A stretch of DNA of 64,000 nt from Micromonospora eburnea (GTDB taxonomy: Bacteria; Actinomycetota; Actinomycetes; Mycobacteriales; Micromonosporaceae): NCBI RefSeq assembly GCF_900090225.1, contig NZ_FMHY01000002.1, forward strand, positions 2,914,001 to 2,978,000, written 5' to 3'. How positions within the stretch are numbered: the stretch's first letter is position 1; the number at the start of each line of letters is the position of its first letter. A model generated the notes under the pieces. It was not told the origin of the DNA. It made no database searches and saw only the letters and a program-made list of their open reading frames with translations. A program made the position numbers and the translations under genes. Below are positions 24,971 through 33,423 of this stretch, piece after piece.

Positions 24971-27379
24971 ATGGACGCGACCGAGCTGCGGCGACTCGTG
25001 GAGGAGCAGCTTCGGCTCTCCCGCCGGCAGCAGGCCCGGATCCGCGAGCTGGAGCGGGAACGGCGGCCCCCGCTCGCCGTCGTCGGGCTCGGCCTGCGGT
25101 TCCCCGGCGACCTGCGTACGCCGGAACAGCTCTGGGACTTCCTACGCGGGGACGGGCACGCGGTCACCGGTATCCCGGCCGATCGGCCCGGGCTGCGGTC
25201 CGCGTACCAGCCGGGAGCGGCCCGGCCGGGGCGGTCCTACGTGGACCGCGCCGCCTTCCTGACCGACATCGGCCACTTCGACGCGGACTTCTTCGGCATC
25301 TCGCAGCGCGAGGCCGAGCTGCTCGACCCGCAGCAGCGGCTGCTGCTGGAGACGGCCTGGGAGGCGCTGGAGCGCGCCGGGATCGCGGTCCGCCGCGCCG
25401 ACCGGCTGGACGTCGGGGTCTTCCTGGGCATGATGGCCTCCGAGTACGGCGAGCGGCTCGCCGTCCGGGAGGACAAGACGCCGCTCGACCCCTACTACGC
25501 CACCGGTGGCGGGCTCTGCTTCGGCGCCGGCCGGATCAGCTACGTGATGGGCTTCGCCGGCCCAGTGGTCAGCGTGGACACCGCCTGCTCATCCTCGCTG
25601 GTCGCGCTGCACCTGGCGAGCCGGGCGCTGCGTGCCGGCGAGTGCCGGTACGCGCTGGTCTGCGGCTCGAACCTGCTCTTGTCGCCGAACCTGATGGTGT
25701 CGCTGTGCCAGAGCCGGGCGCTGTCCCCGGAGGGCCGCTCCAAGTCGTTCCTGGCCTCGGCTGACGGGTACGGCCGGGGCGAGGGCGTCGGCGTGCTGGT
25801 GCTGATGCGGCTGGACGAGGCGGAACGGGAGGGCCGGCCGATCCTGGCCGTGGTGCGGGGCAGCGCGGTCAACCACGACGGCGCCGCCTCCGGGTTGACC
25901 GTGCCGAGCGGCCCCGCCCAGCAGGAGGTGGTCCGGGCGGCCCTCGCCGACGCGGGGGTGGGCGCGGCCGACGTGGGCTGGGTCGAGGCACACGGCACCG
26001 GGACGCTGCTCGGTGACCCGGTCGAGGTGGGCGCGCTGGACGCCGCGCTCGGCGACGCGGTCCGCGAGCGCGGCGTACCGCTCGCGATCGGCAGCGTCAA
26101 GGCCCGACTCAACCACCTGGAGGCCGCCTCCGGGGTGGCCGGGCTGATGAAGACCGTGCTCATGCTGCACCACGGTGAGATCCCGGCGGCGCTGAGCGAG
26201 TCCGACGGTCCGCTCAACGAGCACATCCCGTGGGACCGGCTCGGCTTCACCGTGCCCCGGCGCAACGCGCCCTGGCCGGCGGAGCTGCCCCGCCGGGTCG
26301 CCGGGGTGAACTCGTTCGGCATGAGCGGCACCAACGCGCACGTGGTGCTTGAGGCGTACCAGCCGGCGGGGGAGGAGGGCGGGACGGCGGCCCCGGACGG
26401 GCCGGAACTGCTCACCCTGTCCGCCCGGGACCCGCAGGCCCTGGCCACCCTGGGCGCGGCGGTGGTGGCGCGGCTGCGTACCACCGACCCCGCCGACCTG
26501 CCGGCGCTCTGCCACACCCTGCGCAGCGGCCGCGCGCCGTTCGGATACCGGGTGGCCGTCGTCGGTGGCACGGCCGACGACCTGGCCGTCCGGCTGGCGG
26601 CAGCGGTACGGCGGCCGGCCGAACCGGCCGGGCGGCTGCGTCCGGTCACGCTCTGGGTCGCTCCCGACCACACCGCTCTGGCGGTGGCGCTGGACGCGGT
26701 CCACGCCCGGTATCCCGGGCTGTTGCCGCGCGACGCCGGTACGGAGGCGCCCGACCGGTGGGTGGCCCTGCTCGGCCGACTCGGGGTCCGGGTCCGGTGC
26801 CGCCGGGACACCGGTCGACCGGCCGACGCGGCCCGTCTCCAGTGGCCGGGCGCGGACGGTACGGCGCGGGTCGCGCCGCTGGCCACCGCCGTGCCCGAGG
26901 CGGCTCCCGGGCTGCTGCTCGACGCCCTCGCCGCGCTTTTCCTGGCCGGGCTCGACGTCCGCTTCGACCACCTGCGACCGGCCGGCGCCCGGTTCCGGCC
27001 GGACCTGCCCACGTACCCGTTCCGGCGCCGCCGGTTCTGGGTCGACGAGCCGGTCGGCGCGGCGACCACCGCGTACGGGGAGTCCGGCGACGGCGGCGAC
27101 GAGCCGTTGCCCACCGACCGGGCGGGCATCGAGGCGTACCTGATGTCCGAGCTGCGCGACGTGCTGCACGCCGAGGAGGAGCTGGACCCGAGCCGGTCCT
27201 TCCTGGAGACGGGCGGGGACTCCTTCGTCTCCACCCTGTTCATGACCCGGATCGAGGAACGGTTCCAGGTGGCGCTCACCCCGGACGACCTGCCCATCGA
27301 CCGCCCGCTGGCGGCACTGCTGGCGACGATCGCCGACCACATCACCGGCCGACCGGTCGCGGCCGGGGAACGGGAGTGA
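24971..27379 (+). CDS. PKS3: AT-less type I PKS, KS-(AT remnant)-ACP
   Basis: An 802-residue minimal PKS protein. The N-terminal helix (residues 1-33, ELRRLVEEQLRLSRRQQARI) is a likely docking coil pairing with the PKS2 tail. KS (about 34-455) has DTACSSSL, EAHGTGTL and a final His in KARLNHLEAASG, where the usual Gly-His reads Asn-His. After the KS-AT linker, roughly 130 residues resemble only the end of an AT (LLLDALAALFLAGLDVRF), followed by the post-AT linker LPTYPFRRRRFW. The catalytic GHSxG part is absent. There are no reducing domains. ACP (about 740-800) reads ETGGDSFVSTLF, a carrier signature closer to PCP style. A beta-keto extension is predicted if malonyl is loaded in trans. ATG 24971 is 11 bases after the PKS2 stop. 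No thioesterase is attached. Confidence 0.9.
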   Translation: MDATELRRLVEEQLRLSRRQQARIRELERERRPPLAVVGLGLRFPGDLRTPEQLWDFLRGDGHAVTGIPADRPGLRSAYQPGAARPGRSYVDRAAFLTDIGHFDADFFGISQREAELLDPQQRLLLETAWEALERAGIAVRRADRLDVGVFLGMMASEYGERLAVREDKTPLDPYYATGGGLCFGAGRISYVMGFAGPVVSVDTACSSSLVALHLASRALRAGECRYALVCGSNLLLSPNLMVSLCQSRALSPEGRSKSFLASADGYGRGEGVGVLVLMRLDEAEREGRPILAVVRGSAVNHDGAASGLTVPSGPAQQEVVRAALADAGVGAADVGWVEAHGTGTLLGDPVEVGALDAALGDAVRERGVPLAIGSVKARLNHLEAASGVAGLMKTVLMLHHGEIPAALSESDGPLNEHIPWDRLGFTVPRRNAPWPAELPRRVAGVNSFGMSGTNAHVVLEAYQPAGEEGGTAAPDGPELLTLSARDPQALATLGAAVVARLRTTDPADLPALCHTLRSGRAPFGYRVAVVGGTADDLAVRLAAAVRRPAEPAGRLRPVTLWVAPDHTALAVALDAVHARYPGLLPRDAGTEAPDRWVALLGRLGVRVRCRRDTGRPADAARLQWPGADGTARVAPLATAVPEAAPGLLLDALAALFLAGLDVRFDHLRPAGARFRPDLPTYPFRRRRFWVDEPVGAATTAYGESGDGGDEPLPTDRAGIEAYLMSELRDVLHAEEELDPSRSFLETGGDSFVSTLFMTRIEERFQVALTPDDLPIDRPLAALLATIADHITGRPVAAGERE

Positions 27380-27383
27380 CCAC

Positions 27384-28178
27384 ATGAGCGCGTTCCTCCG
27401 GCCGCGGCCGGTTCCCGACCCCGACCTGCGCCTGGTGGTCTTCCACCACGCGGGCGGTTCCGGCAGCGCCTACTTCCCGGTCAGCCAGGGTGTCCCCGCG
27501 GAGTGGGACCTGCTCCTGCCCGACCTGCCCGGCCGGGGGCGCCGCCATCGGGAGGAGCCGCTGCGGGACATCCCCGCCATCGTGACCCGGATGGTGCAGG
27601 ACCTGCTCGACTGGGCCGACGCGCCGTTGGCGCTGTTCGGGCACAGCCTGGGCGCGGTGGTGGCGGCGGAGACCGCCCGGGCACTCGGCGCGCTCGGCGT
27701 CGAACCGGTCTGGGTCGGGGTGTCCGGCCGGCCGGCCGCCGGCTACCGGGGACCGAAGGCGTCCCTGCCGTACGACGTCTCGGACGACGAGATGATGCGG
27801 CATCTGTTCGCGCTGGGCGGCATGCCGGACCGGATCCACGAGGTGCCGGAGTTCCGCGCCCAACTGCTCCGCCTGGTCCGCGCCGACCTCGGCGCGCTGG
27901 CCGCGTACGCGCCGCCCGCCCGGCCGCCGCTGACCGTGCCGCTCACCGCCTTCGGGGGTACGGAGGACGACTGGGCCCCGCCGGCGGCGATCGCGGCCTG
28001 GGCGGACGAGACCACGGGGCCGTTCCGGCGGCTACTCTTTCCGGGCGGCCATTTCCACTTTCTCGGCGCCGAGTTCGGGTCCTTCACCGCCGCGCTGGTG
28101 GCGGAGATTCGGGCGGCGCTCCGGTCCACCCCCGGCGTGGTCGCCGCCGCGTCACCCGGCATGAGGAGTGCACGATGA
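27384..28178 (+). CDS. Type II (external) thioesterase
   Basis: A 264-residue alpha/beta hydrolase of the type II thioesterase family that commonly accompanies PKS/NRPS lines and clears misprimed or stalled acyl groups from carrier proteins. The N-terminus shows the family hallmark VVFHHAGGSGSAYFPV. The nucleophile elbow is GHSLG (about residue 86). Near the C-terminus, GTEDDW supplies the likely Asp and PGGHFHF the catalytic His. The start is five bases after PKS3. The stop overlaps the flavin reductase start by four bases (ATGA), which indicates translational coupling. A chain-releasing role is possible because PKS1-3 carry no TE, but editing is the usual function. Confidence 0.92.
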   Translation: MSAFLRPRPVPDPDLRLVVFHHAGGSGSAYFPVSQGVPAEWDLLLPDLPGRGRRHREEPLRDIPAIVTRMVQDLLDWADAPLALFGHSLGAVVAAETARALGALGVEPVWVGVSGRPAAGYRGPKASLPYDVSDDEMMRHLFALGGMPDRIHEVPEFRAQLLRLVRADLGALAAYAPPARPPLTVPLTAFGGTEDDWAPPAAIAAWADETTGPFRRLLFPGGHFHFLGAEFGSFTAALVAEIRAALRSTPGVVAAASPGMRSAR

Positions 28179-28756
28179 ACACGACGGACCGGCTCGCCCC
28201 GGCGGATCCCGCGTCGGCGCCGAGCACCACTCCGGTCGACATGCGACCCCTGATGGCCAGCTTCCCGTCCGGCGTCACGGTGACCACCGCGCTGCACAGC
28301 GACGGCCGGCCGTGGGGGATGACCTGCACGTCACTGTGCAGCGTGTCCCTCGACCCGCCCATCCTGCTGGTCTGCCTGCGCTGCGGCAGTCCCACCCTGG
28401 AGGCCATCGCGGCCACCCGGTCGTTCGCGGTCAACCTGCTGCACGAGCAGGCCCGGGCCTTCGCCGAGCTGTTCGCCTCCGGTGCGGTCGACCGCTTTGA
28501 GCAGGTCCGGTGGCGCGCCGACGGCGACGCCGCCGGTCCGCACCTGCTCGACGCCGCGCACACCATCGCCGACTGCGACGTGGTCGAGGACAGCGTCGTC
28601 GGCGATCACGTCGTGGTGCTGGGCCGGGTCCGGGCGGTGACCCGGCTGCGTCCGCAACGCCCCCTGTTGTACGGGCTGCGCCGCTACGCCACCTGGTCGG
28701 ACTCCGTCGACGGCAGCTACCTCTTCTCCGACGCGCAGGCCTTCGACTGGTCCTGA
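28175..28756 (+). CDS. Flavin reductase (HpaC-like), halogenase partner
   Basis: A 193-residue short-chain flavin reductase of the flavin_Reduct/HpaC family, which uses NAD(P)H to reduce free FAD or FMN and hands the reduced flavin to a two-component oxygenase or halogenase. Family marks are ASFPSGVTVTTA (about residues 28-39), WGMTCTSLCSVSLDPPILLVC (Thr/Ser-rich flavin-binding strand) and RSFAVNLLHEQ. The end is SDAQAFDWS. The start ATG overlaps the thioesterase stop. Two flavin-dependent halogenases lie in the same window and no other small flavin reductase is visible, so supplying FADH2 to them is the natural role. The PHBH-like oxygenase at 47927-49132 would reduce its own flavin. Confidence 0.9.
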   Translation: MNTTDRLAPADPASAPSTTPVDMRPLMASFPSGVTVTTALHSDGRPWGMTCTSLCSVSLDPPILLVCLRCGSPTLEAIAATRSFAVNLLHEQARAFAELFASGAVDRFEQVRWRADGDAAGPHLLDAAHTIADCDVVEDSVVGDHVVVLGRVRAVTRLRPQRPLLYGLRRYATWSDSVDGSYLFSDAQAFDWS

Positions 28757-28853
28757 CCGTCGCTGTCGTCTCCCCGCTGAGAACCGGTTGACCGGGTGGC
28801 CGCGACATGCGGGCCGCCCGGCGCGACACGTCGGGACGGTGACCGGCGCTCGC

Positions 28854-28911
28854 CCGCATCCCGGATGTAGTGGCCTCGGCGCGGCCTGAGGCCACCACAT
28901 CCCGGATGCGG
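28854..28911. terminator. Bidirectional hairpin between convergent PKS and NRPS1 genes
   Basis: Arms 28854-28877 and 28888-28911 form a 24-bp stem with one mismatch and one G-T wobble around a 10-base loop (28878-28887). The element lies between the flavin reductase stop (28756) and the NRPS1 stop (28989), which converge. It is therefore placed to end transcripts from both strands. Confidence 0.85.
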
Positions 28912-28988
28912 CACGACGTTGCACGGCGGGGCGACTGTAGGCGGTCTGGCCACCGCGCGGTGTGCCGCCGCAGAGGCGGCACCTCCGT

Positions 28989-31900
28989 TCAGGACGGTAC
29001 GCCGAGCGCCTCCGGAGCGGCCTCGGTCGTCGCCCGCGCACCGGTTGGTCCGCTGTCGGCGGCGAACGCGGCGATGCGCTCGGCCAGCCGGGCCGAGGAG
29101 GCGGCCGAGACGATCGAGTGGTGGTCCTCCGGCCAGCGCTCGACCGTCAGGTCCGGGCAGATCGCCCGCCAGGCGGGCACCGGGTCGGGCCGCTCCACCC
29201 GGTCGGCCACGACGAGCAGCACCGGCGCCACGCCCGGGGTGGGCCGGTGGGCGGCCAGCGCGGCCAGGTTGTCGCCGTGCACCCGGACCAGCCGCCGGTA
29301 TCCGGCATCGTCAACCTCGGCGGGCAGCAGCCCGGCCGCCCGCGCCGCGGTGTGCGCCGCCTCGGCCAGCCCGGCTTCTCCGGCGGTGGCGAGGGCGGCG
29401 GCCACCGGCTCCGGCAGCCGGCCGCCGGCCAGGTCGGTGAGGAACTCCCGGTGCCGCTCCCGGTCGTCGGCCGGTACGCGCAGGGTCCGGATGTCGCTGT
29501 CGACCAGGACCACCTGGGCGGCCTCGCCCTCGTCGCGCAGCTGGGCGGCCACTTCGTGGGCGAGCACGCCCCCCATCGACCAGCCGGCGAGCAGGTACGG
29601 CCCGTGTGGCGCCAGCCGGCGCAGCTCGGCCCGGTATCCGGCGGCCATGGCGGCCAGGCTCGGCGCGGCCAGGGCGTCGTCGCCGGCCAGCGCCCGGCTC
29701 TGGAAGCCGTACACCGGGCCCGTCCAGGCGCGGGCCAGGTCGGCGTACCGGGCGACCGATCCGCCGACGGGATGGCACAGGAACAGCGGCCGGCCGGCGC
29801 CGTCGGCCAGCGGCACGGCGCAGCGTACGGTGCCGTCGCCGGCGGCGAGCCGGGCGGCCAGGCCGCGTACCGTGGGCGCGTCGAAGATCTGCCCGAACGG
29901 CACCTCCGTGCCGAGTTCGCCGCGCAGTCGCTGCACCAGGCGCAGGGCGAGCAGCGAGTTCCCGCCCAGGGCGAAGAAGTCGTCGTCCGGCCGGATCGTC
30001 GGCACCTCCAGCAGATCGGCCCAGATCCGGCAGAGCCGCTCGGTCAGGGCGCTCGCGCGGTCCCCGCCGGCCGGGGCGGGAGCCGTCGTGGCCTCGTCGG
30101 GTACGTCGGCCCGCGCCGCGGCCTCGGCCGCCGCCAGCGCCCGGTCCAGGTCCACCTTGCCGTTACCGCTGAGCGGCAGCCGGTCCAGCAGGTGGATCCG
30201 CGCCGGCACCAGGTACGCCGGCAGCCGCTCGCGCAGGTACTCCCGCAGTTCCGCCGGCTCCGGCGCGGCGTCGGCCTCGGGTACCACGATCGCGACCAGC
30301 CGGCGCTGCCCGCCCGGGACCTGTTGAGTGGTGACGGCGCAGTCCCGCACCCCCGGATGGGTACGCGCGGTCGCCTCGATCTCGCCCGGCTCGACCCGGA
30401 ACCCCTGCACCTTGACCTGCCGGTCCTCCCGGCCGAGGAACTCGATGGTGCCGTCGGGCCAGTAGCGGCCCAGGTCGCCGGTTCGGTACAGCCGTTCCCC
30501 GGTGGCCGGGTCGGTGACGAACCGCTCGGCGGTGCGGTCCGGGTCCCGCCAGTAGCCCCGGGCCAACCCCGCCCCGCCGATGTAGATGCCGCCGACCGCC
30601 CAGGGTGGACGCAACCGGAACCCGTCGTCGAGCACCCGCATGGTCTGGTTCGGTAGGGGCCGGCCGTACGGGATGCTCCGCCACGCCGGGTCGACGGCGT
30701 CGATCTCGTAGCTGTTGGACCAGATCGCCGCCTCGGTGGCGCCGCCCAGCGCCGTGACCCTGCCGCCCGGCCAGGTCTCGCGCAGCCGGTCGGGCAGGCC
30801 GGTGGGCACCCAGTCCCCGCTGAGCAGGAACGCCCGGATCGGCGGTCGTGACCCGGCCGGCCGGGTCGCCACCACCTCGACCAGCATCTGCGCCAGCGCC
30901 GGCACCGAGTTCCACACGGTCGCCCCGTGCCGGGTCGCGGCGTCCGCCCAGCCGAGCGGGTCCGGGCGGCTGCCCCCGGCGGGCAGCACCAGCGTCGCCC
31001 CGGCCGCCAGGGCACCGAACATGTCCCAGACCGAGAGGTCGAAGCTGAGCGACGAGATGCCGAACACCCGGTCGTCGGGGCCCAGCCCGAACCGCTGGTT
31101 GATGTCGAGCACGGTGTTGAGGGCGGCCCGGTGTTCCACCGCCACCCCCTTCGGGCGGCCGGTGGAGCCGGAGGTGTAGATGACGTACGCCAGGTCGGTC
31201 GCGGCCCCTGCGGGCCCGGCCGGCTCCCCGGCGGTCGACGCGGCGTCCGAGGCGGACGAAAGCCGGTCCACCTGGACCGCCGTGACGTCCCGGCCGGCCA
31301 GGTCGGCGGGGTGGTGCGACTGGACCAGCACCACCCGGGCCGCGCATTCGTCGATCAGGTGACCGATCCGCTCGGCCGGCAGGGCGACGTCGACCGGGCA
31401 GTACGCGGCGCCGGCGCGCAGCACGCCGAGGACGGCGACCACCTGCTCCCAGCCCTTGGCCATCACCACCGGCACCAGGTCACCCGGGCCCACTCCGTGC
31501 CGCCGCAGCAGCCCGGCCACGCCGGCCGAGGCCGCCGCCAACTCCCGGTAGCTCAGCGTGCGGGCGTCGGTGACCACAGCCGGGTGGTCGGGCCGTTCGG
31601 CGGCCTGGCGCAGGAAGCCGTCCTCCAGGCGTCCGGCCGGTGGCGGTCCGGCCGGCGCGTTGTCCCGGAGCACCACCGCGAGGTGGGCGGGCGGGACGGG
31701 CTCGACCGGCGTCGCGGCCTCCTGGCCGAGCGACCACAGCATCCGCTCGTACGCCTCGAACGCCAGGTCGGCCAGCCCGGCCGGGAAGGCGTCGTCCACC
31801 ACGTCCCAGATGCAGTCCACACCCCCGTCCGCGGCGTCCTGGAGCTGGTTGTCGACCAGCACCTGTGGGGTACGCAGGTGGCTGTCGACCTGCCGGCAGA

Positions 31901-33026
31901 CCGGGCGGCCCACCGCGTCGCCGCCGGGCCGCCGTGGCGCGAGCATGCTGTTGAAGACGTACGGCAGCGCCGCGCGACTGGTCCAGCCGCGGCGGGCGGC
32001 CAGTTCCCGGGTGATCCGCACGGCGGTGACGTCGCTGTGCGCCATGTCCCGCCAGAGCTGCCGCTGCAACTGGCGGGCCCGCTCCCAGAAGTCGTCGGCC
32101 ACCCGCAGGTCCACCTCCAGTGGCAGGGTGGCGCTGAGCTGGCCCACCACGCCGGACAGTTCGGGGTGCAGGGTGGGCAGGTTCTGATGCAGCACGTTCA
32201 GGCAGAACCGGGGCTGCCCGGCCCAGCCGCCGAGGACCTCGGCGAAGACCTGCAGCAGCGCGGTCGGCGGCAGCACCCGTTGACGTCGTGCGGTGGCGCA
32301 CAGCCGGTCCCACTCATCGGGGCGCAGGTGGCAGACCCGGCGGACCATCCGTACCGGGTCGATGCCGGCGAGCGGGCGGGCCAGCGGCAGTTGCGGGGCG
32401 TCCGGCAGGCTGTCCAGCCGCTGTTCCCAGTACCGCCAGTGCTCCTGGTACGGCTCGCTCTCCTGCCAGGCCGCCAGGTCTCGTACGCACTCCCGGAACG
32501 TTCGGGCCACCGGTGGCAGCGCCGTGCTCGGGTCCTGGTAGAGCTGCCACCACTCACCGAGCAGATGCCGGGTGGCGGTGGAGTCGAGCAGCAGCAGGCT
32601 CATCGCCAGGTGCAGCCGCCACCGGTGCCGGCGCAGCCGCTGGGCGACCACCTCGAACAGCGGCCACCCGGTCGGGTCCACGCCCTGCTCGGCCATCCGG
32701 TCCCGGACCTCGCACAGCGCCGCCTCCCGGCCGGCCGCCGGCAGCCCGGTCAGGTCGGTCACCGTCAGCGGGAAGGGGGTGATGCGCTCGTCCGGCAGGA
32801 CCCGCTGCGCGCACTCCGGCAGGATCACCGTCCGGAGGTGCTCGTGCCGGTCGATCAGGCGGTCGACCGCCGCCCGGGCCCGGTCCGGGTCGAAGTCGAC
32901 GACGTCCAGCTCCACGTACATCGTCGGCCGGAAGCCGCCGAGTTCGATCAACGGGCTGCTGCCGACGAGGTAGCCGGCCTGGAGGTCGGTCAGCGGGAAG
33001 GGGAGCCGCGACTGGGGGTCCGTCAT
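28989..33026 (-). CDS. NRPS1: Cy-A-PCP-TE, cysteine-type heterocyclising module
   Basis: A 1345-residue single-module NRPS. The N-terminal condensation domain (about residues 10-430) is of the cyclisation (Cy) type that condenses and cyclodehydrates Cys/Ser/Thr. The DxxxxD motif is altered to S-LLLL-D (MSLLLLDSTA). The A domain (about 460-960) has YVIYTSGSTGRPKGV and the landmarks FDLSVWD, WNSVP, LLSGDW and LGGATEAAIW. These give a pocket reading D-L-W-N-L-S-L-I, one change from the classical cysteine code DLYNLSLI. The PCP (about 995-1065) has ALGGNSLLAL. The TE (about 1085-1330) has GWSMGG, LVDSD and the His in PEDHHS. Unlike NRPS2 and NRPS3 there is no TubC_N docking domain. ATG 33026 follows GGAGAA; an upstream ATG at 33113 would add 29 Pro-rich residues. 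The TE makes this a chain-ending protein. Confidence 0.9.
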   Translation of the reverse strand: MTDPQSRLPFPLTDLQAGYLVGSSPLIELGGFRPTMYVELDVVDFDPDRARAAVDRLIDRHEHLRTVILPECAQRVLPDERITPFPLTVTDLTGLPAAGREAALCEVRDRMAEQGVDPTGWPLFEVVAQRLRRHRWRLHLAMSLLLLDSTATRHLLGEWWQLYQDPSTALPPVARTFRECVRDLAAWQESEPYQEHWRYWEQRLDSLPDAPQLPLARPLAGIDPVRMVRRVCHLRPDEWDRLCATARRQRVLPPTALLQVFAEVLGGWAGQPRFCLNVLHQNLPTLHPELSGVVGQLSATLPLEVDLRVADDFWERARQLQRQLWRDMAHSDVTAVRITRELAARRGWTSRAALPYVFNSMLAPRRPGGDAVGRPVCRQVDSHLRTPQVLVDNQLQDAADGGVDCIWDVVDDAFPAGLADLAFEAYERMLWSLGQEAATPVEPVPPAHLAVVLRDNAPAGPPPAGRLEDGFLRQAAERPDHPAVVTDARTLSYRELAAASAGVAGLLRRHGVGPGDLVPVVMAKGWEQVVAVLGVLRAGAAYCPVDVALPAERIGHLIDECAARVVLVQSHHPADLAGRDVTAVQVDRLSSASDAASTAGEPAGPAGAATDLAYVIYTSGSTGRPKGVAVEHRAALNTVLDINQRFGLGPDDRVFGISSLSFDLSVWDMFGALAAGATLVLPAGGSRPDPLGWADAATRHGATVWNSVPALAQMLVEVVATRPAGSRPPIRAFLLSGDWVPTGLPDRLRETWPGGRVTALGGATEAAIWSNSYEIDAVDPAWRSIPYGRPLPNQTMRVLDDGFRLRPPWAVGGIYIGGAGLARGYWRDPDRTAERFVTDPATGERLYRTGDLGRYWPDGTIEFLGREDRQVKVQGFRVEPGEIEATARTHPGVRDCAVTTQQVPGGQRRLVAIVVPEADAAPEPAELREYLRERLPAYLVPARIHLLDRLPLSGNGKVDLDRALAAAEAAARADVPDEATTAPAPAGGDRASALTERLCRIWADLLEVPTIRPDDDFFALGGNSLLALRLVQRLRGELGTEVPFGQIFDAPTVRGLAARLAAGDGTVRCAVPLADGAGRPLFLCHPVGGSVARYADLARAWTGPVYGFQSRALAGDDALAAPSLAAMAAGYRAELRRLAPHGPYLLAGWSMGGVLAHEVAAQLRDEGEAAQVVLVDSDIRTLRVPADDRERHREFLTDLAGGRLPEPVAAALATAGEAGLAEAAHTAARAAGLLPAEVDDAGYRRLVRVHGDNLAALAAHRPTPGVAPVLLVVADRVERPDPVPAWRAICPDLTVERWPEDHHSIVSAASSARLAERIAAFAADSGPTGARATTEAAPEALGVPS

Positions 33027-33423
33027 CACAGGATTCTCCGGCGGGTACGGGTGTCGGTAGGGGTTCTCCGGGTGCCTCGTGGCCGGGGTGGCCGGCGTGT
33101 CTGGCCTGGTCAACGCGGGGCGGCGGGCGCTGGGCCCGGGCCCGGTGCGCCTAGAGGGTGGACCTCCCCGCCCCTGCTGTCTTCGCGCAGATTGCTCTTC
33201 CTACAGCCCTCGACATCGCCGCGCGCGATCGCCCGTCGGCCGGTGCCGTCCCCGTACGCCCGCCGGGGTGAGCCGCTGCCGGAGCGGCGGATTGTTCCCG
33301 AAAGGACGGCGCCGGGACATCTCCCAGATTGCTCTGATCGGCAGATCAGAGCCGCTTGTGACCGGCCGTTCCGGCCGCCTATCGTTCGCTCACCCTGCCC
33401 GCTCGTCGAGGGAGCGTACATCG
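33027..33423. promoter_or_regulatory. Divergent regulatory region between NRPS1 and the SagB-like oxidase
   Basis: These 397 bases separate divergently transcribed biosynthetic genes and contain no credible gene. They hold the perfect dyad at 33331-33352 and an 11-bp direct repeat CAGATTGCTCT at 33188-33198 and 33325-33335, the second copy running into the dyad. The two repeats lie about 160 bases from the NRPS1 start and about 90 from the SagB-like start. That would suit one regulator acting on both promoters. Exact promoter boxes are not assigned. Confidence 0.6.
33331..33352. promoter_or_regulatory. Perfect inverted repeat, probable operator
   Basis: Nine-bp arms GCTCTGATC (33331-33339) and GATCAGAGC (33344-33352) flank the spacer GGCA, 72 bases upstream of the SagB-like gene. 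The arms are not especially GC-rich for this genome, and the element lies at a promoter rather than after a gene. Both points favour a protein-binding operator over a terminator. The binding protein is unknown. Confidence 0.6.
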
